From CAJINA01 sp964636125 (GTDB lineage: Bacteria; Desulfobacterota; Desulfobacteria; Desulfobacterales; CAJINA01), in the NCBI GenBank assembly GCA_964636125.1, contig CAZWPX010000012.1:22760-86759 (forward strand): DNA of 64,000 bases, written 5' to 3'. Below the pieces are notes generated by a model. It was not told the DNA's origin, did not search any database, and saw only the letters and a list, made by a program, of their open reading frames with translations. Positions 15,778-24,250 of this stretch are shown here, piece by piece. A program made the position numbers and the translations under genes. The stretch's first letter is position 1. Each line of letters starts with the position of its first letter.

Positions 15778-18261
15778 TCAGGTCAACATCAGCTGCGGCA
15801 ATATCTTAATTTTTCGGGCTGTCAGCCAGAGACGCCCAAAGGGCTGCAGGGACAGGGTTTCGGCAGACGTCGGCCGGAGGGTTCGCTGGCCGATGTTATC
15901 ATACAAAGCCTGATCTTGGGGGAGATCGAATTTGTCGGAACCCAGGCTCACGTCAACCTGCTCTGGGGTCAGGTTGACAACAACCAGTGTAGGGGTATCA
16001 CTTCCACAGCGAACCAGCGCAACAGGGTCCGGTGATCCCCCTGGTCCGGCAACCGAGGCCCGGGCCTCCCCGCCTTGGACGCCCAGCGACGGATCAGAAT
16101 CTACCAGGGCGATAAGGTGATTCAGTCCCCGACCGATGGTGTACTCGCTGGCATTTGGATCTGCCAGTTTCCCGGACAGGGTGGCCAACTCCGATTTGGT
16201 TCTTTTTAGATCCCTTAGCTCGCCTGTTTCCCTAAAACGTTTGTAATCATTGGAAATACCAGTCAAGTCATTGAAATAGACCGATTTCACATGCCGGCCC
16301 ATCAAGGCGAAAGCCAGGGTATAAAAAGCCAGGTAGCGCGCAGTTTCCAACCGTGGGTCCACAAGTTTTGGCAGGCAATCGCGGGTTGCGACACACAATT
16401 CATAGGGTTCCCGCCCCCTAAAAATCTTGTTTACCAGGTATTTAAGCGGACCCGCTGAATCCATTCGGCCGGGATGGACACCCAGGACCGCGGCCAGGGT
16501 GTTGACATCTCCGATTGCATCCTTAAGCACCAGGGTATCTTCGCCGGGTTCACCTGGCTTAAACAGCCTTTGGACGGCCAGCTGATAGTCAAGGTCGGAC
16601 GCCCTGCAGATTTCCTGGAATTCAGTGCCGGGTAGCCTTCTTTGGGGGACCCCTTTATACTTAATCCGGCCGCCGTTGGCCTCAGCCGTATCCGCCAGGG
16701 CCTGTCTTTCCGCCAGGGTCAACAGGTCCAGGCTGCCCCGGACCGATTTGCCGTCATGGCTCTCTGCCAGGCTGAAGCGAACAGTGTCGGCCGGCAGATC
16801 ATAGCCTGCGATCATTTTGTAAATACGTTTGAACAGACCGGCATTTCTGGAGATAAAAGCCGCCGGCAGCATCCCGGCCAGGTGAAAATCATACATCATG
16901 GGTGGGGGGTTCTTTTTGGCAGCCATCTGGTTCAGGATACTTGATAAGGTATCATTGACCTCCAGGTTGGCCACCATCCGGGGGGCGACACAGGCCATGG
17001 AAAGGTAAAGAATTTTCATCAACCCCTTTACTTCGGGCAGTCCGAAACAGGTGCTTTGCCAGCGCTTGAAGGCAAAATTGGCCGCATCCAGGCGCAACAT
17101 GTTGAGGTCCAGGCCCAGGTACCATGAAAAATCATCAGCCAGCATTTTAAGGCCTGGAAACGTGGCAGTGTTCAGATCTACCTGTACATGACTGAAAGTG
17201 GTCAAAGCCCGGATCTCAACGCCGAAGACTTCCGACTCCAATTGTTCGAACCGGGCTGCCCAGGTTGCGGCCCTCTGGCGGTCGTAGCCCAGGGCTCTTA
17301 ACAGATCCCGGGGTGTCTGCAGCCTTTCACGCAAAATATACGGCGTCCGGCGGGTCTCCTGGGTGGCGGAGACAGTCAAAATCCGTTCCGGGTCGGCAGG
17401 CTTTTCTCTATCCAGGAAATCTATAAATTCGGTCATTTGCCGGTAATCATCATCCAGCAGCATCTGGTCATTCTTGAGTTTGTTGAAGATGGACAGCAGA
17501 CCGATCACCGGCAACGGCAACGGCCCTCCGAGCAGCCCCTGCATATGCACCATTCTGTCGTGCGGACTCAAAGCTGCACAAACTGCATCATCTGGTTTAC
17601 GCCTGAAGATTGTAAAGAGCGGGAAGGGGCGCGGGCGAAAAATCCGGCTGAAATCGCCGCGTTTGAGCCTCCTCTGGTACTGGTCTTCTGAAAAGATGTA
17701 AAAACAGTCCTGCCGAGAGTCATCTCCCCCAAGGTAGGCCTGGAAACTGGGATTGGCGATATCCACATGGTTCAGGACAAAGTCGGCCATGGAAAAATAC
17801 TTGGCTATCAGGGCCGCAAAGGTTCGGTTTGTGCCGAAAGCCGGATGGACCCTGTCTCGAACCACCTGGGAAAAATAGCCGTCATTGAACCGCTCGGCCA
17901 TCACCTGGCAGGCCGGCAGCAGGTGCAGCCCGCCAATGGCCGGAAAATAGGTCGCCAGAAAACTGTCCAGTGTCTCCAGGGTCGCTTCACCCGCTGCCCG
18001 GACGCTGTCCGCGTAGGCAATGACAACTGTTTTCTGCTCGATCCGCGACAGCGGGTCTCCGGGGCAGTAACGGGTGTCTTTCTGTTTCAAATCGGGAGAT
18101 TTGGCCTCCCAGACAGACCGCAGCATGCTTACCCAGTAGACCGATATCTCGTCGGCCAGCCCAGGGTAGGGGTCCCGGGGAAACAGGTTGTTAAAGAGGG
18201 TTGCTATCTCCGCCAGTTTGGCAGCTTGCAGTGGTTTCCAGGTAGTGGTTCGAGGCCCCAT
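15778..18261 (-). CDS. GH13 sucrose-phosphorylase-like glycoside phosphorylase/hydrolase, enlarged
   Basis: This is an 827-aa alpha-amylase-superfamily enzyme with the motif pattern of the sucrose phosphorylase group (GH13_18). It has LHLLPACQ and DGYFSQVVRDRVHPAFG in the N-terminal part, VQVDLNTATFPGL, nucleophile D392 in MLRLDAANF, acid/base E410 in FGLPEVKG and the third carboxylate D503 in ESHDGKSVRG. All catalytic carboxylates are intact. Known members (sucrose, glucosylglycerol and glucosylglycerate phosphorylases) are about 490-590 aa. The extra length lies in a long N-terminal extension and an insert at about residues 210-340. There is no signal peptide, so it acts in the cytosol. The substrate is open; compatible-solute turnover is one guess. 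The methyltransferase gene upstream is 39 nt away. Confidence 0.75.
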   Translation of the reverse strand: MGPRTTTWKPLQAAKLAEIATLFNNLFPRDPYPGLADEISVYWVSMLRSVWEAKSPDLKQKDTRYCPGDPLSRIEQKTVVIAYADSVRAAGEATLETLDSFLATYFPAIGGLHLLPACQVMAERFNDGYFSQVVRDRVHPAFGTNRTFAALIAKYFSMADFVLNHVDIANPSFQAYLGGDDSRQDCFYIFSEDQYQRRLKRGDFSRIFRPRPFPLFTIFRRKPDDAVCAALSPHDRMVHMQGLLGGPLPLPVIGLLSIFNKLKNDQMLLDDDYRQMTEFIDFLDREKPADPERILTVSATQETRRTPYILRERLQTPRDLLRALGYDRQRAATWAARFEQLESEVFGVEIRALTTFSHVQVDLNTATFPGLKMLADDFSWYLGLDLNMLRLDAANFAFKRWQSTCFGLPEVKGLMKILYLSMACVAPRMVANLEVNDTLSSILNQMAAKKNPPPMMYDFHLAGMLPAAFISRNAGLFKRIYKMIAGYDLPADTVRFSLAESHDGKSVRGSLDLLTLAERQALADTAEANGGRIKYKGVPQRRLPGTEFQEICRASDLDYQLAVQRLFKPGEPGEDTLVLKDAIGDVNTLAAVLGVHPGRMDSAGPLKYLVNKIFRGREPYELCVATRDCLPKLVDPRLETARYLAFYTLAFALMGRHVKSVYFNDLTGISNDYKRFRETGELRDLKRTKSELATLSGKLADPNASEYTIGRGLNHLIALVDSDPSLGVQGGEARASVAGPGGSPDPVALVRCGSDTPTLVVVNLTPEQVDVSLGSDKFDLPQDQALYDNIGQRTLRPTSAETLSLQPFGRLWLTARKIKILPQLMLT

Positions 18262-18300
18262 CGTACACTCCCGGTAGATGCTGCTTGGGTGTGAATATCG

Positions 18301-18912
18301 TTATACTTTCTGGTACATATAAAATATGTGGGTGTCGATGATTCTTTTCCTGATGACCGTCAAGTTTATTCTTTGAGCCGTCTCCTCAAACCAGTCGGGG
18401 AAAAAGCGCACCGAATCGATCGGGTGGCGGTGATAAGGAAAACCCGGCATGACCGTGTGTAAAATCAGGTGTCCGCCATCTGCAAGCAGATCACTCAGGT
18501 CCTGTACATGTTTGTAAGGGTTCAGCAGATGTTCCAGAATCGCCTGGCTCACCACCAGGTCACAGGGGGTATCAATAACCGGGATCTCCTTTTCAAAATC
18601 CCATTTAAAGTCTGTGTCACCCAACCCGGTCGTGTAGACCCTGGCGGCGTTGATGATCTCCCGGAGCCGGGCGGCCGTCGCTTTGTTTTCACCGGCAAAC
18701 AGGACCCGCCCCGGTTTGAGATCCCGGGCCCATTTGATGATTTCGCCGTGGTAAACGCCGGATTCACTGGGAAGTCCGCTGATAAAATGAGGTTGATAAT
18801 CCGTTAGGTCAAACTGGCCGTAGAGGCGCTCCCAGCAGGCAAACTGATCGGCCACATCCCTTTTGGTCAAGGTTTTTATAAGCCATGCTTTGGTTTTGGT
18901 CCGCAGTCCCAT
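18301..18912 (-). CDS. Class I SAM-dependent methyltransferase-like protein
   Basis: This is a 203-aa protein with a Rossmann methyltransferase layout: motif I in modified form (GRVLFAGENKATAARL, lacking the usual GxGxG), then DLVVSQAILEHLLNPY (motif IV region) and LLADGGHLILHTVMPG (motif V/VI). The HHPIDSVRF-type segment near residue 165 (YHRHPIDSVRFFPDW) is common in methyltransferases linked to polysaccharide or O-antigen loci. The substrate is unknown. It lies between purB (17 nt upstream) and the GH13 gene on the same strand, so the three may be co-transcribed. The altered motif I leaves some doubt about SAM binding. Confidence 0.72.
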   Translation of the reverse strand: MGLRTKTKAWLIKTLTKRDVADQFACWERLYGQFDLTDYQPHFISGLPSESGVYHGEIIKWARDLKPGRVLFAGENKATAARLREIINAARVYTTGLGDTDFKWDFEKEIPVIDTPCDLVVSQAILEHLLNPYKHVQDLSDLLADGGHLILHTVMPGFPYHRHPIDSVRFFPDWFEETAQRINLTVIRKRIIDTHIFYMYQKV

Positions 18913-18929
18913 GGGCTGGTAATCCTTTT

Positions 18930-20282
18930 TTAGAAAGCATATATGCCGGTGTAGTTTTCCGGTGTAATCTGCTGCAGTTCAGCCTTGACCTCAGGGGATA
19001 CGTCCAGGGTTTCGATAAACTCCCGGATGCTCGCAGGTCCGATGGCGGTATGGGTGCGGGTGAGCGCCAGCAGCGCTTCATAAGGTTTTGGGTAGCCCTC
19101 CCGCCGCAATACCGTCTGGAGTGCCTCGGCCACCACCGCCCAGTTGGCCTGCAGGTCTGCCTGCAGCGCATCCTGGTTGATGATCAGCTTGTCCAGGCCC
19201 CGAAGCAGCGATTTCAGGGCAATCAGCATGTGTCCCAGGGGGACCCCGACATTCCGGGTGACCGTGGAATCGGTCAGGTCTCTCTGCAGTCGGGAAATGG
19301 GCAGTTTTTCAGCCAGGTGAGCCAGGACGGCGTTGGCCACGCCCAGGTTGCCTTCCGAATTTTCGAAATCAATGGGATTTACTTTGTGGGGCATGGCCGA
19401 GGAGCCGATCTCGCCTGCTTTAATTTTCTGTTTGAAGTAGTTCATGGAGATGTAGGTCCATACATCCCGGTCCAGGTCGATCAGAATGGTATTAATGCGA
19501 ATCAAACCATGGCAGAAAGCGGCCAGGTTGTCATACGGTTCGATCTGGGTGGTCACCCGGGAGCGCTGCAAGCCCAGCGTGTTGTTCACCAGGTCATCTC
19601 CAAACTTGATCCAATCTATTTGCGGGTAGGCCACATGGTGGGCGTTGAAGTTCCCGGTGGCCCCCCCGAACTTGGCGGCATAGGGAATATTTTCAAGCTG
19701 TTCGAGCTGGCCACGCAGCCGGTCCACGAAAACGTAGAGCTCTTTGCCGAGGCTGGTGGGTGACGCCGGTTGGCCGTGGGTACGGGCCAGCATGGGCACC
19801 GTTGTCCACGCCCGGGCCTTCTCTTCCAGGGCCCCGACCACATCATCCACAACCGGTTTCAACACTGCCTGCCAGGCATCCTGGAGCGAACAGGGGACGG
19901 CCGTATTGTTGATATCCTGGGAGGTCAGCCCGAAATGGATAAACTCCTTAAATTCTGAAATTCCAAGGGCATCGAATTTTTCTTTTACAAAATACTCCAC
20001 GGCTTTGACATCGTGATTGGTGACCTTCTCAGTCGCCTTCACGGTCTGTGCATCGGCTTCGTTAAAATCCCGGTATATATCCCGCAATTGTTCATATTTT
20101 GTTTCGTCAAACGCGGCCAACTGAGGCAGCGGCAGGCGACACAGGGCGATAAAATATTCGATCTCCACTTTTACCCGGTACCTGATCAGGGCGCCTTCAG
20201 AAAAGTAGTCCGCCAGGGCCCGGGTTGTGCGCCGATACCGCCCGTCAACCGGTGTGACGGCAGTGAGTGCTGTTAAAGTCAT
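18930..20282 (-). CDS. purB: Adenylosuccinate lyase
   Basis: Adenylosuccinate lyase carries out two steps of purine synthesis: SAICAR to AICAR plus fumarate, and adenylosuccinate to AMP plus fumarate. At 450 aa it is close to the 456 aa of the E. coli enzyme and opens the same way (LTALTAVTPVDGRYR). The superfamily signature GSSAMPHKVNPIDFEN contains the catalytic serine at position 295, the same number as in E. coli. LARTHGQPASPTSLGKE and FGGATGNFNAH are also present. The ATG at 20280-20282 is well placed. It faces away from htpX across a 183-bp intergenic space that should hold promoters for both. Confidence 0.96.
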   Translation of the reverse strand: MTLTALTAVTPVDGRYRRTTRALADYFSEGALIRYRVKVEIEYFIALCRLPLPQLAAFDETKYEQLRDIYRDFNEADAQTVKATEKVTNHDVKAVEYFVKEKFDALGISEFKEFIHFGLTSQDINNTAVPCSLQDAWQAVLKPVVDDVVGALEEKARAWTTVPMLARTHGQPASPTSLGKELYVFVDRLRGQLEQLENIPYAAKFGGATGNFNAHHVAYPQIDWIKFGDDLVNNTLGLQRSRVTTQIEPYDNLAAFCHGLIRINTILIDLDRDVWTYISMNYFKQKIKAGEIGSSAMPHKVNPIDFENSEGNLGVANAVLAHLAEKLPISRLQRDLTDSTVTRNVGVPLGHMLIALKSLLRGLDKLIINQDALQADLQANWAVVAEALQTVLRREGYPKPYEALLALTRTHTAIGPASIREFIETLDVSPEVKAELQQITPENYTGIYAF

Positions 20283-20382
20283 TGGCTGTACCTTTCACAT
20301 CTTTGTAGTAGTCTTGTCTATACCGCTGGAAGTATATGCAACCCCTTACCCCCCGTCAAGCCTTGTTCCGTCCCAATTTGCC

Positions 20383-20410
20383 TTGATTTTTAACGAATCA
20401 GGTTTATAGT
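20383..20410 (+). promoter_or_regulatory. Candidate promoter for htpX
   Basis: TTGATT (20383-20388) and TATAGT (20405-20410) are spaced 16 bp apart in the AT-rich part of the purB-htpX divergent spacer, 55 nt before the ATG. A good AGGAGGG ribosome site is at 20446-20452. The -35 box is only a partial match. Confidence 0.4.
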
Positions 20411-20465
20411 TGATAAATTTACAGACAGCCGGATTCACGTAAATTAGGAGGGAAAACACAAACAG

Positions 20466-21389
20466 ATGGGAAATCAATTTCGAACAGCCATCCTGCTGAT
20501 GGCAATGACAGTGTTTATCCTGTTCGTCGGGCAGCTTTTAGGCGGACGACAGGGCATGCTGATTGCCCTGATTTTTGCCGGCGGCATGAATTTTTTCAGC
20601 TACTGGTATTCTGATAAAATGGTCCTGAAAATGTACCGGGCCGAGCCGGCCACCCCCGCCCAGGCACCGGAGCTTTATGCCATGGTGCAGACCCTGGTCC
20701 GCCGGGCCCAGCTGCCCATGCCCCAGGTCTATATCATTCCCCAAGACCAACCCAATGCCTTCGCAACCGGCCGCAACCCCGAACACGCCGCCGTGGCGGT
20801 TACCCAGGGGCTGCTGAACCTGATGAACCGAGACGAGATTGAAGGGGTGCTCGCCCATGAGCTGGCCCATGTGAAAAACAGGGATATCCTCATCGGCACC
20901 GTCGCGGCCACCATGGCCGGGGCGATCATGATGCTGGCCAGCATGGCCCGCTGGTCAGCTCTTTTTGGCGGTATGCGCTCCGATGACGATGAGGGCGGTA
21001 TGGGCATCTTCGGCCTGATTGCCATGTCGATCATCGCACCCATGGCGGCCATGCTGATCCAAATGGCCATTTCACGCTCCCGGGAATACCTGGCCGACAG
21101 TACCGGTGCAGCCATCGCCGGCCGGCCCGATGGACTGGCTCGCGCCCTGGAGAAGCTGGGTTCCTACAGCCGCACCCGCACCATGGATGCCAATCCCTCC
21201 ACGGCCCACATGTTCATTGTGAACCCCCTGTCGGCCCAGAAACTGGCCAGCCTCTTCTCAACCCACCCGCCCGTTGAAGAACGGGTGACCCGTTTGACCG
21301 GTTCAGGCCCAACCGCACCGCGTTCCAACAGTGGCTCGAGGCGAAAAAAATCCGAAGGCGCCGCCTTCTGGGACCGCCTGTCCGATTAA
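20466..21389 (+). CDS. htpX: Membrane zinc metalloprotease HtpX
   Basis: HtpX is an M48-family inner-membrane protease that degrades damaged membrane proteins. The 307-aa protein has two N-terminal transmembrane helices (about 5-22 and 26-45), then the zinc site H131-E132-L-A-H135 (GVLAHELAHVKNRD) and the third ligand E207 in SREYLADSTGA. A helix pair sits between them (about 140-160 and 175-200). The C-terminal THPPVEERVTRL is typical, followed by a basic tail. HtpX is often induced by membrane stress, but no regulator site is evident. The downstream thioredoxin-like gene follows by 18 nt. Confidence 0.95.
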   Translation: MGNQFRTAILLMAMTVFILFVGQLLGGRQGMLIALIFAGGMNFFSYWYSDKMVLKMYRAEPATPAQAPELYAMVQTLVRRAQLPMPQVYIIPQDQPNAFATGRNPEHAAVAVTQGLLNLMNRDEIEGVLAHELAHVKNRDILIGTVAATMAGAIMMLASMARWSALFGGMRSDDDEGGMGIFGLIAMSIIAPMAAMLIQMAISRSREYLADSTGAAIAGRPDGLARALEKLGSYSRTRTMDANPSTAHMFIVNPLSAQKLASLFSTHPPVEERVTRLTGSGPTAPRSNSGSRRKKSEGAAFWDRLSD

Positions 21390-21407
21390 CGTGAAAGGAA
21401 TACGTCC

Positions 21408-22382
21408 ATGACCCCATCCGACAAACAGCAGATTGAAATGTGGATTCAAAACAGGAGCGGCACTACCGAACTGGCGCTGATTGCCGACAACAGTGAACCC
21501 GCCAGACAGCTGGGTGAATTTTGTGATGCGCTGACCGCTATGGCCCCGGAGATGACGTTCAAGCAAAGGTCCCCCGATTCGGACGCGGAACCACCCGCAA
21601 TCCAGGCCGGCCGCCGCCTGCAATACCAGGCCGTCCCCCTGGGGCCGGAGCTGGGCCCCTTCCTGGAAGCACTCGACAATCAGGACGCACCTGTGGATGC
21701 GGCCGCGGCAGGGTTTCCTGAACTGGAAGCCCTGGATATCCCGGCCCGCCTGCAGGTATACATTGCCCCCCAATGCCCGCACTGTCCGCAAACCGTCCGA
21801 AAACTTCTGCCTCTGGTACAGGCCAATACGAATATTTCCATCTCAGTGATTGACGGCACCCTGTTTACGCAAATGTCGGAAACGGCCCTGATTCAATCGG
21901 TCCCCACAGTCATCCTGGACACCGATTTCAGATGGACCGGGGCAGTGGACATGCCTGAGTTGATTGAAACCATCATCAACCGGGACCCGAACAAACTGGG
22001 CCCCCAGACCCTGCGCAGTTTTATCGACGACGGCCGGGCCTCTGACCTGGCGCAGATGATGATCACAGCTGGAACCATTTTTCCGGCGCTCATTGACCTG
22101 CTCACCCATGAACTCTGGTCGATCCGCCTGGGGGCGATGGTGGCGGCCGAAGAGATTGCCTATACCGATCAACCCCTGGCCGCAACCCTGATCCCGGCTC
22201 TGGCAGAGCGCTTTGAGGGGGTCAATACAACCGTGCAGGGGGACATCCTGCATGTCATCGGTGAGGCCGGTGACAAGACCCATCTGCCATTTCTCGAGAA
22301 TATTGCAGCCACCACCTCGGAAGAAGAATTGCAGGAAGCAGCCCAGGATGCCATTGAGACAATTGAAGAAAACATGAGTTAA
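21408..22382 (+). CDS. Thioredoxin-like protein with HEAT-like C-terminal part
   Basis: This is a 324-aa cytosolic protein. Residues about 1-105 resemble the inactive first thioredoxin-fold half of protein-disulfide oxidoreductase (PDO/Grx-like) proteins. Residues about 110-200 are the active half, with C123-P-H-C126 (APQCPHCPQTV) and the cis-proline segment SVPTVIL. After about 215 there is a helical stretch (LTHELWSIRLGAMVAAEEIA, then VQGDILHVIGEAGD) that looks like two HEAT repeats. It lies 18 nt after htpX, so the two are probably co-transcribed. A joint role in envelope or thiol stress is inferred. Confidence 0.78.
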   Translation: MTPSDKQQIEMWIQNRSGTTELALIADNSEPARQLGEFCDALTAMAPEMTFKQRSPDSDAEPPAIQAGRRLQYQAVPLGPELGPFLEALDNQDAPVDAAAAGFPELEALDIPARLQVYIAPQCPHCPQTVRKLLPLVQANTNISISVIDGTLFTQMSETALIQSVPTVILDTDFRWTGAVDMPELIETIINRDPNKLGPQTLRSFIDDGRASDLAQMMITAGTIFPALIDLLTHELWSIRLGAMVAAEEIAYTDQPLAATLIPALAERFEGVNTTVQGDILHVIGEAGDKTHLPFLENIAATTSEEELQEAAQDAIETIEENMS

Positions 22383-22510
22383 GAGCGGGTTATAGGTGAG
22401 GGATAATGGGTGATGGGCGTTCAACGTTTATGAATCCGTAAAAGGTCGAAAATTCCCGTTGGGTGTCATCCCGGTTAAAACGGGGAACGCTGTACCCTGA
22501 ACCCGGAACC

Positions 22511-24025
22511 TCATACAAAAAACGGGGCATGATTGGATGTAAACACCGGCGGATCCCGGCGCAGAATTGGGGTGATGGCAGGGTGTTTTTTGAAGGTCTT
22601 TTCGATAAAATGGCGAACCCGGGCACGGTCCCACCCCAGAGGATGGTTAAAATCCCTGTAAAAACTGAGATCACCCGCATAGAACGCCTGGGTCTCGATC
22701 TCCCGGGTATCCGGCCCGTGGACCGGCAGGTTGAACAGGGCCAGGTTTAAAAACCCGATCTTGCGGCTGTGCCGGACGGTGAAATCGAGCGTCCGACCGG
22801 CCGCCTGGGCGTCTTCCTGGGGGGTTCCAAACAGAAGATAGACATAGGTAGCGATCCCGGCTTTATGCAGGTTATCCAGTACCCGGGCAGCCGTGGCCAG
22901 GTCCGTCCCCTTTTCCAGAGCATCCAAAACCGCCTGATCCCCTGATTCCAATCCGATTTTCAACATTGTACAGCCTGACTTTCTGAGTTTATAACAAAAA
23001 TCAAGGTCGCACAATCGGCGGGTCAGGCGCACGAATCCGTACCACGGCACCTGAATGGGTGCCGCGGCCAGTGCGCCCAAAAGGGCCGGTTGGATGGCAT
23101 TGTCCAGAAAATGCACCAGCTCGGGCCGATGCCTGTCCACCAGCGCTTTCAAGTCGGACATCACCTCCGGGACAGGTGCGGGCGCCCAGGGGTTCTGCTC
23201 GGCGCGTTCCGGGCAGAAAGAGCACTTGTGCCAGTAGCATCCACTGGAGGCAGAGTACGGCAAGATGAAACCGGGACTGAAGTAGGGGTTTTTATCAAGA
23301 TCTGAATAATCAGGCCGGGCACACGTTACTTCTGAATTTTCTCCCAGCAGGTTCAAAAGCTCCCTCTCCCCCGGCCCGTCCACCACCTGATCCACCAGAC
23401 CGGTAAACGGGTTTTGCCAGTCGGGCCGACGCACCCAGGAGGTAATCAACCCGCCCCCTATGACAATTTTCAAACCCGGGCGCGCGGCTTTTAGCAGCCC
23501 GATCAGGGCAAATCCGCACAGGGCCTGGGACAAAAACCCCAGGGAGAGCCCCACCACATTCACGGCCGGGTTCAAGGTGATGGGCAAAACTGCTTCTGTG
23601 AAATAGTCGTAAAACGGGTTTGCCTCCGGAGTTGCCGCGGCCTGCAACAGATCCCGACTGCGCACCGGCGAAAGCTGGCGGTCAATGTAATTGGCCAACC
23701 CGATCTTCTGCGGGTAGTCCGGTATCGATTTTTCAAGAACCCGACCGATGTCGGCCACCACCCTTTTATAGCGTTCAAAATGGGCGTACCCCATTTGTGT
23801 CTGCAGGACCTTCAGGTTCTGTTCCCGGTTTTTATTCGCCCGCCGGGTCCAGGTGTCTTCCCCGGTAGCCGGCCTGTTGAGCAGATAGTTCACCCCTTCG
23901 ATACTGGCATCGACGACCTGGCATTCCAGGCCTTTCGATCTCAGGACGCCAGACAGGCGCGCAATCCCGGCCGGCGGCTCACAGGTTTTGGCAATCGGCG
24001 GATTTATCAGAACAATTGATTTCAA
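22511..24025 (-). CDS. B12-binding-domain radical SAM protein with CX4CX2C cluster motif
   Basis: This 504-aa protein begins like cobalamin-binding-domain radical SAM proteins (SIVLINPPIAKTCEPPAGIA, about 3-22), with a Rossmann-like N-terminal half up to about residue 240 (KIVIGGGLITSW). The cluster motif reads SGCYWHKCSFC: the spacing is CX4CX2C instead of the standard CX3CX2C, and I checked this in the DNA at about 23220-23260. Downstream IGLESGDQAVLDALEKG and YVYLLFGTPQED are standard radical SAM (Elp3-type) segments. The DxHxxG cobalamin motif is not seen. The substrate is unknown. It is convergent with the thioredoxin-like gene (128 bp apart) and divergent from parE. Confidence 0.78.
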   Translation of the reverse strand: MKSIVLINPPIAKTCEPPAGIARLSGVLRSKGLECQVVDASIEGVNYLLNRPATGEDTWTRRANKNREQNLKVLQTQMGYAHFERYKRVVADIGRVLEKSIPDYPQKIGLANYIDRQLSPVRSRDLLQAAATPEANPFYDYFTEAVLPITLNPAVNVVGLSLGFLSQALCGFALIGLLKAARPGLKIVIGGGLITSWVRRPDWQNPFTGLVDQVVDGPGERELLNLLGENSEVTCARPDYSDLDKNPYFSPGFILPYSASSGCYWHKCSFCPERAEQNPWAPAPVPEVMSDLKALVDRHRPELVHFLDNAIQPALLGALAAAPIQVPWYGFVRLTRRLCDLDFCYKLRKSGCTMLKIGLESGDQAVLDALEKGTDLATAARVLDNLHKAGIATYVYLLFGTPQEDAQAAGRTLDFTVRHSRKIGFLNLALFNLPVHGPDTREIETQAFYAGDLSFYRDFNHPLGWDRARVRHFIEKTFKKHPAITPILRRDPPVFTSNHAPFFV

Positions 24026-24190
24026 GGGTCGCGCCTATTTGTAAACGTGAAAAGGTAACACCGGCGGCCTTCAAACTTAGCAGAATTTCCGGTCCCGGCG
24101 GTTTTCAAGGGGTGCCCATCAAACCATTTGATCTTGGTATCCAATATGTGGTAGACCATCTGGCATGCACCTACAACCTGATGTATATAA

Positions 24191-24214
24191 GTTGATTTTG
24201 GTATTAAAATCAAC
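24191..24214. promoter_or_regulatory. Perfect inverted repeat upstream of parE
   Basis: GTTGATTTT (24191-24199) and AAAATCAAC (24206-24214) form an exact 9-bp inverted repeat with a 6-bp centre, 36 bp before the parE ATG. It could be an operator or a hairpin in the parE leader. The rest of the 225-bp spacer between the radical SAM gene and parE shows no further clear structure. Confidence 0.45.
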
Positions 24215-24250
24215 CTGTTTTCTGTCGCAATCCCATGAAAGAGCAGCGCC

